Assembly (NCBI GenBank): GCA_031390755.1 | Contig: JANMTS010000086.1 | Coordinates: 62,001-126,000, forward strand | From: DATMER01 sp031390755 | GTDB taxonomy: Bacteria > Acidobacteriota > Thermoanaerobaculia > Multivoradales > UBA5704 | Length of the DNA: 64,000 nucleotides | Direction: 5' to 3' | Shown: piece by piece, positions 25,321 to 34,800 of the stretch | How the letters are laid out: the number at the start of each line of letters is the position of its first letter | Numbering within the stretch: the stretch's first letter is position 1 | The notes under the pieces: generated by a model | What the model was told of the DNA's origin: nothing | Database searches by the model: none | Seen by the model: only the letters and a program-made list of their open reading frames with translations | Program-made: the position numbers and the translations under genes

Positions 25321-26934
25321 ATGTTCGAGAACATTCCGATCCTTAGCATCCTGTGCTACCTGCCGCTGTTCGGCGCGATCCCGATCCTCTGGATGCGGGA
25401 TCCGGCGACCATTCGCAAGTATGCGACCGGCGTGGTGATGGTCGACTTTCTGCTGTCGCTCCCTCTCTGGTTCGCGTTCGACCGCAACGGCAGGGGCGAG
25501 AATCTCTTTCAATTCCAGGAAGGCCCCTTCGAGTGGATTCCGGCGATCGGAGTGAACTATCACTTCGGCATCGACGGCATGGCCCTGCTGCTGGTCCTGC
25601 TGACCACGCTGCTGGGCGTGCTCGCGGTCGTCTCCTCGTGGAGCGCCATCGAGCACCGGGAGAAGGAGTACTACATCTTCATGCTCCTGCTCCAGACCGG
25701 CATGCTGGGCGTGTTCATGGCGATGGACTTCTTCCTCTTCTATGTCTTCTGGGAAGTCATGCTGGTGCCGATGTACTTCCTGATCGGCATCTGGGGCGGC
25801 GCGCGCAAGCTCTACGCCGCGATCAAGTTCTTCCTGTACACCCTGGCCGGCTCGGTGCTGATGCTCCTGGGCATCCTGGCGGTGTACTTCTACAACTCGA
25901 CCGGCCTGCTCGGCTACGAAGGGCTCGGCAACCCGCAGACCTTCTCGGTGCTGAAGTTCCACGAGATCGGCGCGTCGATGCCGGCGGAGCTTCAGTTCTG
26001 GGTCTTCCTCGCCTTCTTCGTGGGCTTCGCGATCAAGGTGCCGATGTTCCCGTTCCACACCTGGCTGCCGGACGCGCACGTCGAAGCGCCGACCGCGGGC
26101 TCGGTGATCCTGGCCGGCGTCCTGCTGAAGATGGGCACCTACGGCTTCATCCGCTTCTCGATCCCCATCCTGCCGGACGCCACCGTGGAGCTGCTGCCCT
26201 GGATGGCGGGCCTGTCCATCGTCGGCATCGTCTACGGCGGCCTCGTGGCCATGGCGCAGAAGGACATGAAGAAGCTGGTGGCCTACTCCTCGGTGAGCCA
26301 CATGGGCTTCGTCATGCTCGGCCTGTTCGCGCTCAACGGCCCGGGCCTGAACGGCGGCATCATCCAGATGATCAACCACGGCCTGTCCACCGGCGCGCTC
26401 TTCCTTCTCGTGGGCATCGTCTACGAGCGGCGTCACACCCGCGCGATCGCCGAGTACGGCGGCATCTCCGCGGTGATGCCGATCTACGCCACGATCTTCC
26501 TGATCATCACCATGTCCTCGATCGGCCTGCCGGCGCTCAACGGGTTCATCGGCGAGTTCACGATCCTGGTCGGCGCCTTCAACCGCACCTGGTGGTGGGC
26601 GGTGTTCGCGGCCCTGGGCATCGTGCTCGGCGCGGCCTACATGCTCTGGATGTACCAGCGGGTGTTCTTCGGGCCGATCACCAACTCGGAGAACAAGAAC
26701 CTCAAGGATCTGTCCGGGCGCGAGCTCGGCTACCTGCTGCCGCTGGTGATCCTCTGCTTCTGGATCGGCCTCTACCCGAAGCCGTTCTTCGAGATCATCA
26801 AGGAGCCGGTCGCCTACATCCTGGAGAAGGTGGACCCGAGCCTGGCGCCGCCGCAGGTTGCGGGGACGGTGCCCGCTGCTGCAAGCACCGCCGCCACCGC
26901 CGCCACCGCCGCCGATACCTCGGCGGGGGAGTGA
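25321..26934 (+). CDS. nuoM: NADH-quinone oxidoreductase subunit M
   Basis: A 537-residue antiporter-like subunit (ND4). Conserved features include YHFGIDGMALLLVLLTTLLG, FYVFWEVMLVPMYFLIGIWG with the channel Glu, KVPMFPFHTWLPDAHVEAP, YSSVSHMGFVMLGLFALN and IQMINHGLSTGALFLLVGI. The C-terminal tail after residue 510 is Ala/Thr-rich low complexity (STAATAATAADTSAGE), encoded by a ccgccaccg repeat. The ATG follows cgagggagaccc. It is separated from nuoN by 3 bp. Confidence 0.96.
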   Translation: MFENIPILSILCYLPLFGAIPILWMRDPATIRKYATGVVMVDFLLSLPLWFAFDRNGRGENLFQFQEGPFEWIPAIGVNYHFGIDGMALLLVLLTTLLGVLAVVSSWSAIEHREKEYYIFMLLLQTGMLGVFMAMDFFLFYVFWEVMLVPMYFLIGIWGGARKLYAAIKFFLYTLAGSVLMLLGILAVYFYNSTGLLGYEGLGNPQTFSVLKFHEIGASMPAELQFWVFLAFFVGFAIKVPMFPFHTWLPDAHVEAPTAGSVILAGVLLKMGTYGFIRFSIPILPDATVELLPWMAGLSIVGIVYGGLVAMAQKDMKKLVAYSSVSHMGFVMLGLFALNGPGLNGGIIQMINHGLSTGALFLLVGIVYERRHTRAIAEYGGISAVMPIYATIFLIITMSSIGLPALNGFIGEFTILVGAFNRTWWWAVFAALGIVLGAAYMLWMYQRVFFGPITNSENKNLKDLSGRELGYLLPLVILCFWIGLYPKPFFEIIKEPVAYILEKVDPSLAPPQVAGTVPAAASTAATAATAADTSAGE

Positions 26935-26937
26935 TCG

Positions 26938-28422
26938 ATGCCTCCTGTCGACTTCACGGAGTTTTTCTACCTCGCCCCGGAGATCCTCCTGGCGGGTGCA
27001 GGCTTGCTCCTCCTGCTCATCGGGACGCTCGGCGGCGGCATCGGCGGCGGCAATCGGCTTGCCTCCGTCTTCACTCTCTTGAGCCTCGGGCTCACGGCCA
27101 TCGCGCTGCTGCTCGTCGGGCAGAGTCTGGCCTGGGAGCGCAAGCTGATCCTGGCCGACACGTTCGTGCTGGACGGCTTCTCCTTCTACTGGAAGATGCT
27201 CCTGCTGATGGCCACGGGGTTCACGGTGTTCCTCTCCTACCGCTTCATCGAGGAGGGGCGCTACCGGGCGACGGAGTACTACTCGCTGCTGCTCCTGGCC
27301 ACCGCGGGCATGATGTTCATGGCCAGCGGCTATTCGCTGCTGACGATCTGGATCGGGCTCGAGACGATGGCGCTCGCGAGCTACATCCTGGCCGGCTACT
27401 TCAAGCGCGAGGTGCGCTCGAACGAAGCGGCCCTCAAGTATTTCATCCTCGGCGCCCTGTCGAGCGGCATCCTGCTCTACGGCATCTCGCTGCTCTACGG
27501 CGCCACGGGCACGGTGCAACTCGCCACGCTGGCGGAGAGGCTGCCGGCCGCGGCGAGCGGCGAGATGGGCAACCTGGTCGTCCTGGGCTGGATCCTGCTG
27601 GCCGCGGGCCTGTTCTTCAAGGTCTCGGCGGTGCCGTTCCACATCTGGACGCCCGACGTCTACGTGGGCGCGCCGACCCCGATCACGGCCTGGCTGGCGG
27701 TGGCCTCGAAGGGCGCCTCCTTCGCGATCCTGGTCCGCATCCTCTACGAGGGGCTGTGGCCGCTCGCGGTCGACTGGCAGTGGATCGTGGCGATCGTGGC
27801 CTCGGCGAGCATGATCTGGGGCAACCTGGCGGCGCTGACCCAGGACAACGTGAAGCGGATGCTGGCCTACAGCTCCATCGCCCACGCCGGCTACGTGCTG
27901 CTCGGCGTGCTGGCGGTGTCGCGGGTGGGCCTCTGGTCGGTAATCTTCTACATGCTGGCCTACACCTTCATCACCCTGGGCGCCTTCGGCACGGTGATCC
28001 TCCTGGAGCGCCGGGAGTACGCGGGCGAGGTGGCGTCGGACTACGCCGGCCTCTCGAAGCGCGCGCCCCTGCTGGCGGCCATGATGCTGTTCTTCATGCT
28101 GGCCCTGACCGGCATCCCGCCCACCGGGGGATTCGTGGGCAAGGTCTACCTGTTCGCCGCGGCGGTGCAGGCGGGCTGGACCTGGGTGGCGGTGATCGGT
28201 GTGCTGACGAGCGCGGTGTCGCTCTACTACTACTTCCGTCTCGTGGTCTTCATGTACTTGAAGGACTCGACGAGCGTCACGCCGGTGCCGCTGCAGGCCC
28301 GCGCCCTGGTGGCGATCATCACGATCTGCGCGCTGGCGACGCTGGTGCTCGGGATTCTGCCCGGGCCGTTCATCGCCTTCGCCCAGCAGAGCATCGACGC
28401 CACCCACCTCCTCCAGCCGTAG
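26938..28422 (+). CDS. nuoN: NADH-quinone oxidoreductase subunit N
   Basis: A 494-residue antiporter-like subunit (ND2), last gene of the operon. Conserved blocks include IGLETMALASYILAGYFKRE, SNEAALKYFILGALSSGILL, KVSAVPFHIWTPDVYVGAP, MLAYSSIAHAGYVLLGVLAV and LALTGIPPTGGFVGKVYLF. With nuoA-D and H-M it completes the membrane arm and quinone module, while the NADH-oxidising genes nuoE, nuoF and nuoG are absent from this locus. A strong hairpin begins 7 bp after the stop. Confidence 0.96.
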   Translation: MPPVDFTEFFYLAPEILLAGAGLLLLLIGTLGGGIGGGNRLASVFTLLSLGLTAIALLLVGQSLAWERKLILADTFVLDGFSFYWKMLLLMATGFTVFLSYRFIEEGRYRATEYYSLLLLATAGMMFMASGYSLLTIWIGLETMALASYILAGYFKREVRSNEAALKYFILGALSSGILLYGISLLYGATGTVQLATLAERLPAAASGEMGNLVVLGWILLAAGLFFKVSAVPFHIWTPDVYVGAPTPITAWLAVASKGASFAILVRILYEGLWPLAVDWQWIVAIVASASMIWGNLAALTQDNVKRMLAYSSIAHAGYVLLGVLAVSRVGLWSVIFYMLAYTFITLGAFGTVILLERREYAGEVASDYAGLSKRAPLLAAMMLFFMLALTGIPPTGGFVGKVYLFAAAVQAGWTWVAVIGVLTSAVSLYYYFRLVVFMYLKDSTSVTPVPLQARALVAIITICALATLVLGILPGPFIAFAQQSIDATHLLQP

Positions 28423-28428
28423 AGTCTG

Positions 28429-28458
28429 CGCCAGCCGCAACCCCGTTTGCGGCTGGCG
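28429..28458 (+). terminator. Strong hairpin after nuoN
   Basis: A perfect 12-bp inverted repeat, cgccagccgcaa (28429-28440) and ttgcggctggcg (28447-28458), with a 6-nt loop, starts 7 bp after the nuoN stop. It is not followed by a T run, so it may be a processing or Rho-linked 3' end rather than an intrinsic terminator. Confidence 0.55.
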
Positions 28459-28474
28459 CCGTCGAGAATTCCTC

Positions 28475-28700
28475 GCCGCTCACGAGGTTGCCGCTGCCGC
28501 AAACGAGGTGGCGCGGCCCGCAACGTCGGTCTCCGCTGCGGCAAACCAGGTCTCCTCCCCCGCAAACCCGATTGCCGCAGCCACAACCGCGAGTGCGCCG
28601 CCGCTCACGAGGCTGCCGCTGCCGCAAACGAGTCTGCCGCAGCCGCAAACGAGGTTGTGGCAGCGGCAAACGAGGTTGCGGCAGCGGAAATCGCGGCCAT
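28475..28700. repeat. Degenerate 21-bp tandem array
   Basis: Successive variants of a 21-bp unit of the type gccgcagccgcaaacgag followed by gtt fill this stretch, with the clearest run at about 28600-28700. The + frame reads as a heptad AAAANEV/S. Units contain short inversions of each other (gccgctgccgc and gcggcagcgg), so the strand can fold on itself. It lies between the nuo operon and copy 1 of the duplicated toxin-antitoxin locus and does not look coding. Confidence 0.65.
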
Positions 28701-28913
28701 ATCAGCCGCGACGTACAGAAAACAGACATTTTGGGTCTTGACAGGGCCGGGCGGACGGGGGGATCATGCGCATCCTTCGCGGCGTTCTGCGCCGGGTCGG
28801 AGGTTCTTTGACAAACGATGCACCCTGCTGCCGCGAGGCACCGGGTCAGGAGTGGGAAGGGCCGCCTTGGGGCGGGCGGCCCTCGGCTCCGCTTTTTAGG
28901 TGGATCAGGGGAG

Positions 28914-28922
28914 TGCTACGAT
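28914..28922 (+). promoter_or_regulatory. Extended -10 promoter of UPF0175 gene, copy 1
   Basis: The sequence tgctacgat (extended -10 TGnTACGAT) lies 43 bp upstream of the UPF0175 start and is conserved exactly at 49691-49699 in the second locus. No good -35 is seen, as expected for an extended -10 promoter. Confidence 0.5.
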
Positions 28923-28964
28923 CACGAAGGTCGGCAAAGCAACTGCATTGAGGAGAACAGGGTC

Positions 28965-29225
28965 ATGTATGAGCTGACGATCCCCTATGGCGACGATGTC
29001 CTCTTCAGCATGGGCTTGAGCCGCGACGAGTTCGATGAGGAGGCAACCTTCCTGCTTGCAGGAAAGCTCTACGAGCTGGGCCGGTTGAGCTCGGGTCAGG
29101 CGGCCAAGCTCTGCGGCAAGAGCCGTGTTGGATTTCTGATGTCCCTGCCGCGGATCGGGATCTCGATATCCAACCTGCGCCCGGAGGATTCCACATCCGA
29201 GGTGAGGTTTCTGCTGAATGGCTGA
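28965..29225 (+). CDS. UPF0175-family antitoxin, copy 1
   Basis: An 86-residue protein of the UPF0175 family, usually paired as antitoxin with PIN-type DUF3368 toxins. The pattern is visible in MGLSRDEFDEEATFLLAGKL, YELGRLSSGQAAKLCGKS (helix-turn-helix-like) and RVGFLMSLPRIGISISN. It is chosen to start at the ATG after ttgaggagaacagggtc. It overlaps the toxin gene by 8 bp, a coupling typical of antitoxin-toxin pairs, and probably represses its own promoter. The second copy at 49742-50002 is nearly identical. Confidence 0.85.
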   Translation: MYELTIPYGDDVLFSMGLSRDEFDEEATFLLAGKLYELGRLSSGQAAKLCGKSRVGFLMSLPRIGISISNLRPEDSTSEVRFLLNG

Positions 29226-29694
29226 ACGCCTCATCATCAACACCGGTCCGCTCATCACCCTCGCCCGCATCGACTGCCTGGACGTCATCGGCCATCTCCC
29301 CTATGAGTTCATCTGTCCGGACGCTGTACGCCGGGAGCTTGACGAAGGAGAAGCCGAGGGCTACTCCAGGATCGCACCGGATTGGCTCGCCATTCGTGGC
29401 CTTGCCGGTCCTCTGGAGGGTGTGGCTCTTGCGGCCCTGGACGCTGGAGAGGCTGCTGTCATCCAACTGGCTCTGGAGATGAATGTTTTGACCGTTGCGA
29501 TCGACGAATGGAAGGGGCGCCGCGCTGCGACCGCCTCGGGTCTGGAGGTCACCGGAACTCTTGGGCTCCTCGGCCGAGCCAAGGTGTTGGGCTTGGTTCC
29601 GGCGCTCAGGCCTCTGATCGAAAGGGCTGTCAGGGAAGGGATTCGCTACCACTCAGCCCTGGTTCGCGACGTGCTTGATGCCGTAGGCGAATAG
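29218..29694 (+). CDS. DUF3368 PIN-domain toxin
   Basis: A 158-residue PIN-like protein of the DUF3368 group, a presumed ribonuclease toxin partnered with UPF0175. Acidic active-site positions are visible in the N-terminal IINTGPLITLARIDCLDVIG (the usual first Asp reads as Asn-Thr, as in many DUF3368 members), in AVRRELDEGEAEGY, in LDAGEAAVIQLALEMN and in VAIDEWKGRRAATASG. It starts inside the antitoxin gene. The second locus copy has lost most of this gene, so this is the only intact toxin of the pair in the window. Confidence 0.83.
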   Translation: MAERLIINTGPLITLARIDCLDVIGHLPYEFICPDAVRRELDEGEAEGYSRIAPDWLAIRGLAGPLEGVALAALDAGEAAVIQLALEMNVLTVAIDEWKGRRAATASGLEVTGTLGLLGRAKVLGLVPALRPLIERAVREGIRYHSALVRDVLDAVGE

Positions 29695-29705
29695 CGAGGC
29701 GGCCT

Positions 29706-29789
29706 ATGGAAATCTCGGCAACGGTGGATGCGGTGGCGGAGATTCACAACACTATACGCGCGGGCGTGCCGGTCGATCTGATCCCCTAG
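29706..29789 (+). pseudogene. Internally deleted third gene of TA locus
   Basis: The 27-codon frame MEISATV...DAVAEIHNTIRAGVPVDL corresponds to the two ends of the 65-codon gene at 50111-50308 with 38 codons removed in frame. It still has an ATG and stop, but the core of the parent protein is gone. Confidence 0.7.
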
Positions 29790-29800
29790 GACTGGATCTC

Positions 29801-30334
29801 CTAGGCTCGATCCCTGGACTGATCCAGAATTGACGCCGTGCAGACGGTCATTCTTGCGGCGGGCCTGATGACTCCCAGGAGCACCTGGTCGATGCTTCGC
29901 CGCCTGAGCTCTTCTCTGTTCCGCTGATACAGCAGCGGCGCCGCACAGAGCCGGCTCCCTTCCCGATAGGCGTCCCCGACGCAGATCGCTTCCAGGCTGA
30001 TGACGTGAGAGTAAAAGACATCTCTCAGCATGAACGTCGTTCTCATCCCTCGCAGCTTGTAGGCGAGGTCGGTTCGGCAAAGCCGCATGCACACCAGTGG
30101 GCCGAGCTCTTCGTCGCGCCGGAGAAAGTAGACGGTCGTCGGGTTGTCGTACTCGTCCAACTCGAATCGTTCCATGTCGTAGAACGGAACATCCCAATTC
30201 AACGGCCTTAGCGCCTCATATCGAATGCGAGCCTGCTCGATGTAGGGATTGCCGGGAAAGTGATGATTCGTAGCCATTGTGAAGCATTCGACCAAAGCGA
30301 TCTCCTCCGCAAGCAGGAAGTTAGAGTTCGGCAT
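29801..30334 (-). CDS. LuxI-like acyl-homoserine-lactone synthase homologue, probably truncated
   Basis: A 177-residue protein resembling autoinducer synthases or related exosortase-linked acyltransferases of the same fold. Conserved positions are RIRYEALRPLNWDVP (Arg and Trp), FELDEYDNPTTVYFL (the E-x-D-x-Y-D motif) and LVCMRLCRTDLAY with TFMLRDVF. The W-E-x-x-R motif expected next reads SLEAICVGD, so one catalytic Arg is missing. The C-terminus is about 35-45 residues shorter than usual and stops at the edge of toxin-antitoxin copy 1, suggesting the insertion or duplication cut it. No luxR gene is near. Activity is doubtful; the family match is moderate. Confidence 0.55.
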   Translation of the reverse strand: MPNSNFLLAEEIALVECFTMATNHHFPGNPYIEQARIRYEALRPLNWDVPFYDMERFELDEYDNPTTVYFLRRDEELGPLVCMRLCRTDLAYKLRGMRTTFMLRDVFYSHVISLEAICVGDAYREGSRLCAAPLLYQRNREELRRRSIDQVLLGVIRPAARMTVCTASILDQSRDRA

Positions 30335-30474
30335 AGTTGAAAGAGATCGAAATTATCGCTCTACGAAGGAGATGTCCATGGCCAGGACTCTCCGTGGCCT
30401 CGTGGTTGTCTCTCTGCGGCTCTGCTGCAACTCGCCCGGGCCGATCAGGCCGCTCCGATTCGTCGCCGCGTCGG

Positions 30475-31433
30475 TCAACCTGTTCGAGGGGCCGGGGCTG
30501 CCTGCCCGGCTGCGGCTGGAGGGTCGGTGGGCGCATCGAGATGCAGAGTCTTTAGATGGAAAGAATTGTTTGTGGTCTCCAGTGCCACCTTGAGGCAGTC
30601 TTCGCAGTCGGAGCTGAAGTGGAAGGCACCGTTCCAGAAGCCAGAGAGCATCTGGCTGCTTAAAGGCCGGCCTTCTTGGCCGTCCCAGGAATAGCTGTTC
30701 AGCCAGCGAGCCGTTGCAACGAAGAAGCCTTTGCCGTCAGGCCTGAACGCGATGGTCTTGGCGTCGTCTGGGATAACGCCGAGTGGACCGGAGAGGTGAC
30801 TTCCCGTCTTTGCGGACCAGAGCTGGACGTACCTGTTTGCGGTGGCGAGGGTCTGGCTATCCGGGCTGAAGGCAAGGACGACGGCTAAAGGGTCACCCCC
30901 CCTGGAGCGGCCCGCCCGGCTTGCCGGGGCGTACATCCCAGATCGTGGAGCCTTCTGCAGACCCGCCGGCGACAGCAAGTCCGTCGGGACTGGAACGCCA
31001 GGCTCTCGACAGACACCGCCTCGCCGAATCGGATTGCCTCGTGCAGGAGGGTGAACAGCTTCGTCTCCGAGTCACCTGGGTTCCAGAGGGCATATTGGAT
31101 GCGGTTGAGGTACGAGGCCAGGTCATAAGGCAGCTTGCCTTCGAAGCCGAGGCGGACGGGGAAGATCTGCATCGTCCCGGCTTGACGCAACTCATAGGCG
31201 GTCTGGATTTCCTGGCGCACCATGTCGCTGCGAATCGAGGCCTCGGAGAGGAGGACGACAAAACGATCCGAGGCACGAAGCTGGCGGTCGATCTCGGCCA
31301 CCCAATCGAGGCCGACTTTGATCTGCTTGTCGAGGAAGACACGGAGGCCCCGCGCTTCGAGAAAGGCGCAAAGCCCTTCGGCGAGATGCTCGTCCGGAAG
31401 GACGTGCCGGTAGCTCAGGAAGATCTGGCTCAC
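30475..31433 (-). pseudogene. TIR-WD40 gene with two frameshifts
   Basis: Frame 1 (from ATG at 31433) encodes a TIR domain: MSQIFLSYRHVLPDEHLAEG, LEARGLRVFLDKQIKVGLDW with the catalytic-loop region, and SDRFVVLLSEASIRSDM. After residue about 140 the frame changes: WD40 blades follow in frame 2 (SPDGLAVAGGSAEGSTIWDV) and frame 3 (LAFSPDSQTLATANRYVQLW, IAFRPDGKGFFVAT). Removing one C from ttccag near 31000 and one G from a seven-G run at 30896-30902 restores one frame of about 320 residues. TIR-WD40 proteins are known bacterial immune sensors. It is either a recent pseudogene or two homopolymer-type sequencing errors; no other copy is present. Confidence 0.7.
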
Positions 31434-31526
31434 AGTTCAACGAGAAACTGTAGCATGGCTCGCATTAGACGGTGGTGGAAGTGAGGGCAACGAGGACCAA
31501 GCGAATGGATGCCAAGAAAAGCGTTG

Positions 31527-31754
31527 TCAACCTGCCTCCAGAGCCTTCTGAACCACCTCCGACGTGATGGGCATTGCTCCCGAAGAAACGGAAAATACCG
31601 GGAAACCGTCCTCCTCCGCGGCGCTATCGGCCCGCGGCGCCAGGCCTCGCCGCGCAAGCTCTGAGATCACCTCCCCCAGACTCTTGCCCCTCGCCTCTGA
31701 CAGACTGCGGGCGACGTCCAGGATGTCGTCATCAATGGCAAGTGTCGTTCGCAT
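31527..31754 (-). CDS. Orphan VapB-type ribbon-helix-helix antitoxin
   Basis: A 75-residue protein with the ribbon-helix-helix pattern of VapB antitoxins: MRTTLAIDDDILDVARSLSE, then ARGKSLGEVISELARRGL. The C-terminal 30 residues (FPVFSVSSGAMPITSEVV) form the usual toxin-wrapping tail. No VapC gene follows; the next about 90 bp on the minus strand contain only a short frame and then the TIR gene begins. The antitoxin is therefore unpaired, or its toxin was lost when the TIR-WD40 gene arrived. Confidence 0.75.
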   Translation of the reverse strand: MRTTLAIDDDILDVARSLSEARGKSLGEVISELARRGLAPRADSAAEEDGFPVFSVSSGAMPITSEVVQKALEAG

Positions 31755-31866
31755 GCCTGGACTGTGAGGCAGGGCCGCTGGTGATGTCAAGATGTTTTGA
31801 TGCGGTTTGACCCCTCCCTGCCGCCTTGGTATCGTCCCTTCAAGCTTTTTGGAAAGAACCAACTCA

Positions 31867-34800
31867 ATGGCTTCCCTGCACGGTCCCGGTGGACTCCACC
31901 CGTTCAACCGGCGCCTGCTTGCCGAGGAGCTGGTGCGGGTGCGCCGGTCGGACGACCGGGAGCGGTTTGCCGCTTCGCAGCGGCAGGCCCGGATCGATCC
32001 CAACCCTCACCAGATCGACGCGGTGATCTTCGCGCTCCGGCGGCTTCAGGAGGGCGGCTGCATCCTTGCGGACGAGGTCGGCCTCGGGAAGACGATCGAG
32101 GCCGGCCTGGTCATTGCCCAGAGGCGGGCGGAAGGAGCGCAGCGGATTCTCCTGATCGTGCCGAAGTCGCTCATCGGCCAGTGGCAGAACGAGCTGTTCC
32201 AGCTCTTCAGTATCCCGACCCGGGAGCCCACTCGCGAGCCGACCCGGGAGCCGGCCCGCGAGGAGCAGGCGAGCTTCGCCGGCCCGGGTGTCTATCTGGT
32301 GGGCCGCGAGGTGGCGGGCAGCGAGCGCGGGGCGGCGCCTCTCGCCGCGGCGCCGCCGTTCGACCTGGTGGTGATCGACGAGGCGCACGAGATCTTCGCC
32401 GGGCTGCACAAGCGGTATGGCCGCGACGGTGTCTACGACGAGGCGTCGGAGGAGGCCAGGATGGCTCACCGCGTCCGCGGGTTCCTGCGCAAGACGCCGG
32501 TTCTCCTGCTCACGGCGACGCCCATTCAGAATTCCCTGGCCGAGCTGTGGGGATTGGTGCAGTACGTCGAGCCGACGGGGACTCTGCTCGGGGACATCGC
32601 GACGTTCCGGCGGGTGTTCTGCGACGAGGACGACCGGACGCTGATGCCCGGCCAGGAGCACGAGCTTCAACGGCGTCTCAAGCTGGTGCTCCGGCGCACG
32701 CTGCGCCGGCAGGCCCAGGAGTTTCTCGACCGGCCGTTCACGCAGCGGCGGTGCCGGCTGTATGAGTATGCGATGAGCCCCGACGAGCGGGCGCTCTATG
32801 ACGACGTGACCGGGTATCTGCTCGAGCCTTCGCTGTTCGCCTTCTCCGGCCGGCAGCGCCGCCTGCTGCTCATCGGGTTTCACCGGCGCATGGCGTCGTC
32901 GATCCCGGCGCTGGCCGCGAGCCTGGAGAACGTCGCGTCCCGGCTTCGCCATCTCGCCAAGGGTCAGAGCGCCGACGAGCCGGCGGCCGCGATGCTTCTC
33001 GATCTGGAAGACGAAGAGGTCGAGACGACCGAGACGACCGCGGAGCTGATGGAGGGCGAGGTCTCGCCAGGGGTGGATCGGGACGGCGTCCTGGAGGAGC
33101 TTGCCCGCGTCGAGGGGCTTCTCGCCCGGGCCCGGTCTCTTCCCAGCGATGCCAAGGCCCGCTCCTTCCTGGAGGCGATCCGGCTGATTCTCGATCACGG
33201 CCGCGATGGCCGCGATGGCCGGGGCAGCGGCAAGGCCGTGATCTTCACGGAGTCGATCACGACCCAGGAGTACCTGCGGAAGCTGCTCCTCGAAGCGGGC
33301 CTCCAGGATGAAGAGGTGACGCTGTTCCGCGGCGTCAACGATCATGCGCGCGCGAACCAGGCGCTGGCCCGTTGGCAGGCGGAGGAGGGCGACCGTCTCG
33401 CTCCCGGCAGCAGGCCGAGCCGCGAGGTGGCCGTGCGGCTGGCCCTCGTCCACGAGTTCCGCACGCGGTCCCGGGTTCTGGTGTCCACCGAGGCCGGAGC
33501 GAAGGGGCTGAACCTCCAGTTCTGCGAGACGGTGATCAACTACGACCTGCCCTGGAACCCCCAGCGCATCGAGCAGCGCATCGGCCGTTGCCACCGGTAC
33601 AGCCAGACCCGGGACGTGACGGTGGTCAACTTCATCAACCGGGACAACGAGGGGCAGCAGCTGACGTTCGAGATCCTGAGCCGGAAGCTCGATCTGTTCG
33701 GCAAGGTGCTGGACGCGTCGGACCAGGTGCTGCACGAGCCGCGCACCGACACCCCCGAGATCGCGGTGTCGGCGCTGGCCGTCGAGCTTCAGAGCGATCT
33801 CCAGAGCATCTACAGCCGGTCGCGCACGGTCGAGGAGATCACCCGCGAGATCGCGGCGCTGCGCGACAAGGTGGAGGGCCGCCGCGAGGCGTACGAGCGC
33901 GAGTACCGGCGGACCTCGCAGATCATCGAGTCCCGGTTCGACGAAGAGGTGCGCAAGGTGTTCCGGCGGCTGCGCGACGAGCTGCCCGCCGCGCTCGCCC
34001 AGCTCGACCGGGATGTCGCCGATCTGATCGAGGGCTATCTGGCCGCCTTCGGGGTCGAGCACCGCCGGTCCGAGGAGGGAAACCGGGTGGTCTTCGAGAT
34101 CCTGTCCGAGGTCCTGTCCGAGGAAGGGCTGCCGGCCGGGATCGGCGAGGGGAGGCGCTTCGCGGTCGGCGATGCGCGAGGCTTGAGCGATGCCGAAGCG
34201 CTGAATCTGGTGCATCCGCTGGTGCAGGCGGCGATCGCGGACGCCCGCGAGTGGGCGGGAGGATCGGTGGTGCTGGGGCTGCCTTCAGAGTCGTCTTCCG
34301 AGCTTGCCGGGCTGGCGGGCAAGACCGGGGTGCTCGGCGTGCTCCTCGTGGACTACGGCGGATTCGAGCCCGTGCAGCGGCTGGTCGCCGGAGCGGTGGT
34401 AGACGGGGCTCCTATCGATCCCGGTCTCGCGGCCCGGATCTCCCGGCTGCCCGCCGCCGACGGTCCTCCGTTCGAGGCGATCGTGGACCCTCCCTGGCTG
34501 GACGATGCGCTCGACGAGGCGGTTTTCGTGGATCAGCAGGAGGTCGAGATCGGCGAGCAGAAGCACTTCGAGCAGGCGCTCGGGCAGCTCGAACGGTATG
34601 TGGAGGACAAGGTTCTCTTGAGCCGCCAGGAGCTGGCGGGGATCACCGAGACGCTGCGTGCCGCCCGGACCCGCCGCGACCAGGTGGTGGGGGCGACCGA
34701 GCGGCAGCGGGTGGAGGCGGAGATCGACCGGCTCGCCTCCCGGCAGGAGGGGCTCGAGCAGCGGATCAACGCCCTGGATTCCAGGGAGGACGAGGTCTAC

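Larger units (their letters stand above)
28836..29789. repeat. Direct repeat copy 1 (toxin-antitoxin locus)
   Basis: From aggcaccgggtcaggagt onward this segment is nearly identical to 49613-50308, same orientation, 20,777 bp apart. Both contain a GC-rich hairpin (gggccgcc / ggcggccc) then ttttt, an extended -10 promoter, a UPF0175 gene, DUF3368-type sequence and a third reading frame ending LIP-stop. Copy 1 has the intact toxin but a 114-bp deletion in the third frame. Confidence 0.85.

Noticed and set aside
25353..28811. 1152-codon plus-strand open frame overlapping nuoM and nuoN
   Set aside because: It is an out-of-frame reading of nuoM and nuoN with Arg/Gly/His-rich composition; the nuo frames have full family motifs.
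30279..30593. Small plus-strand gene starting near 30378 (aaggag before ATG)
   Set aside because: The start region looks reasonable, but the frame runs into the antisense of the WD40 gene and shows no family; a signal-peptide-like reading exists only after a frameshift.
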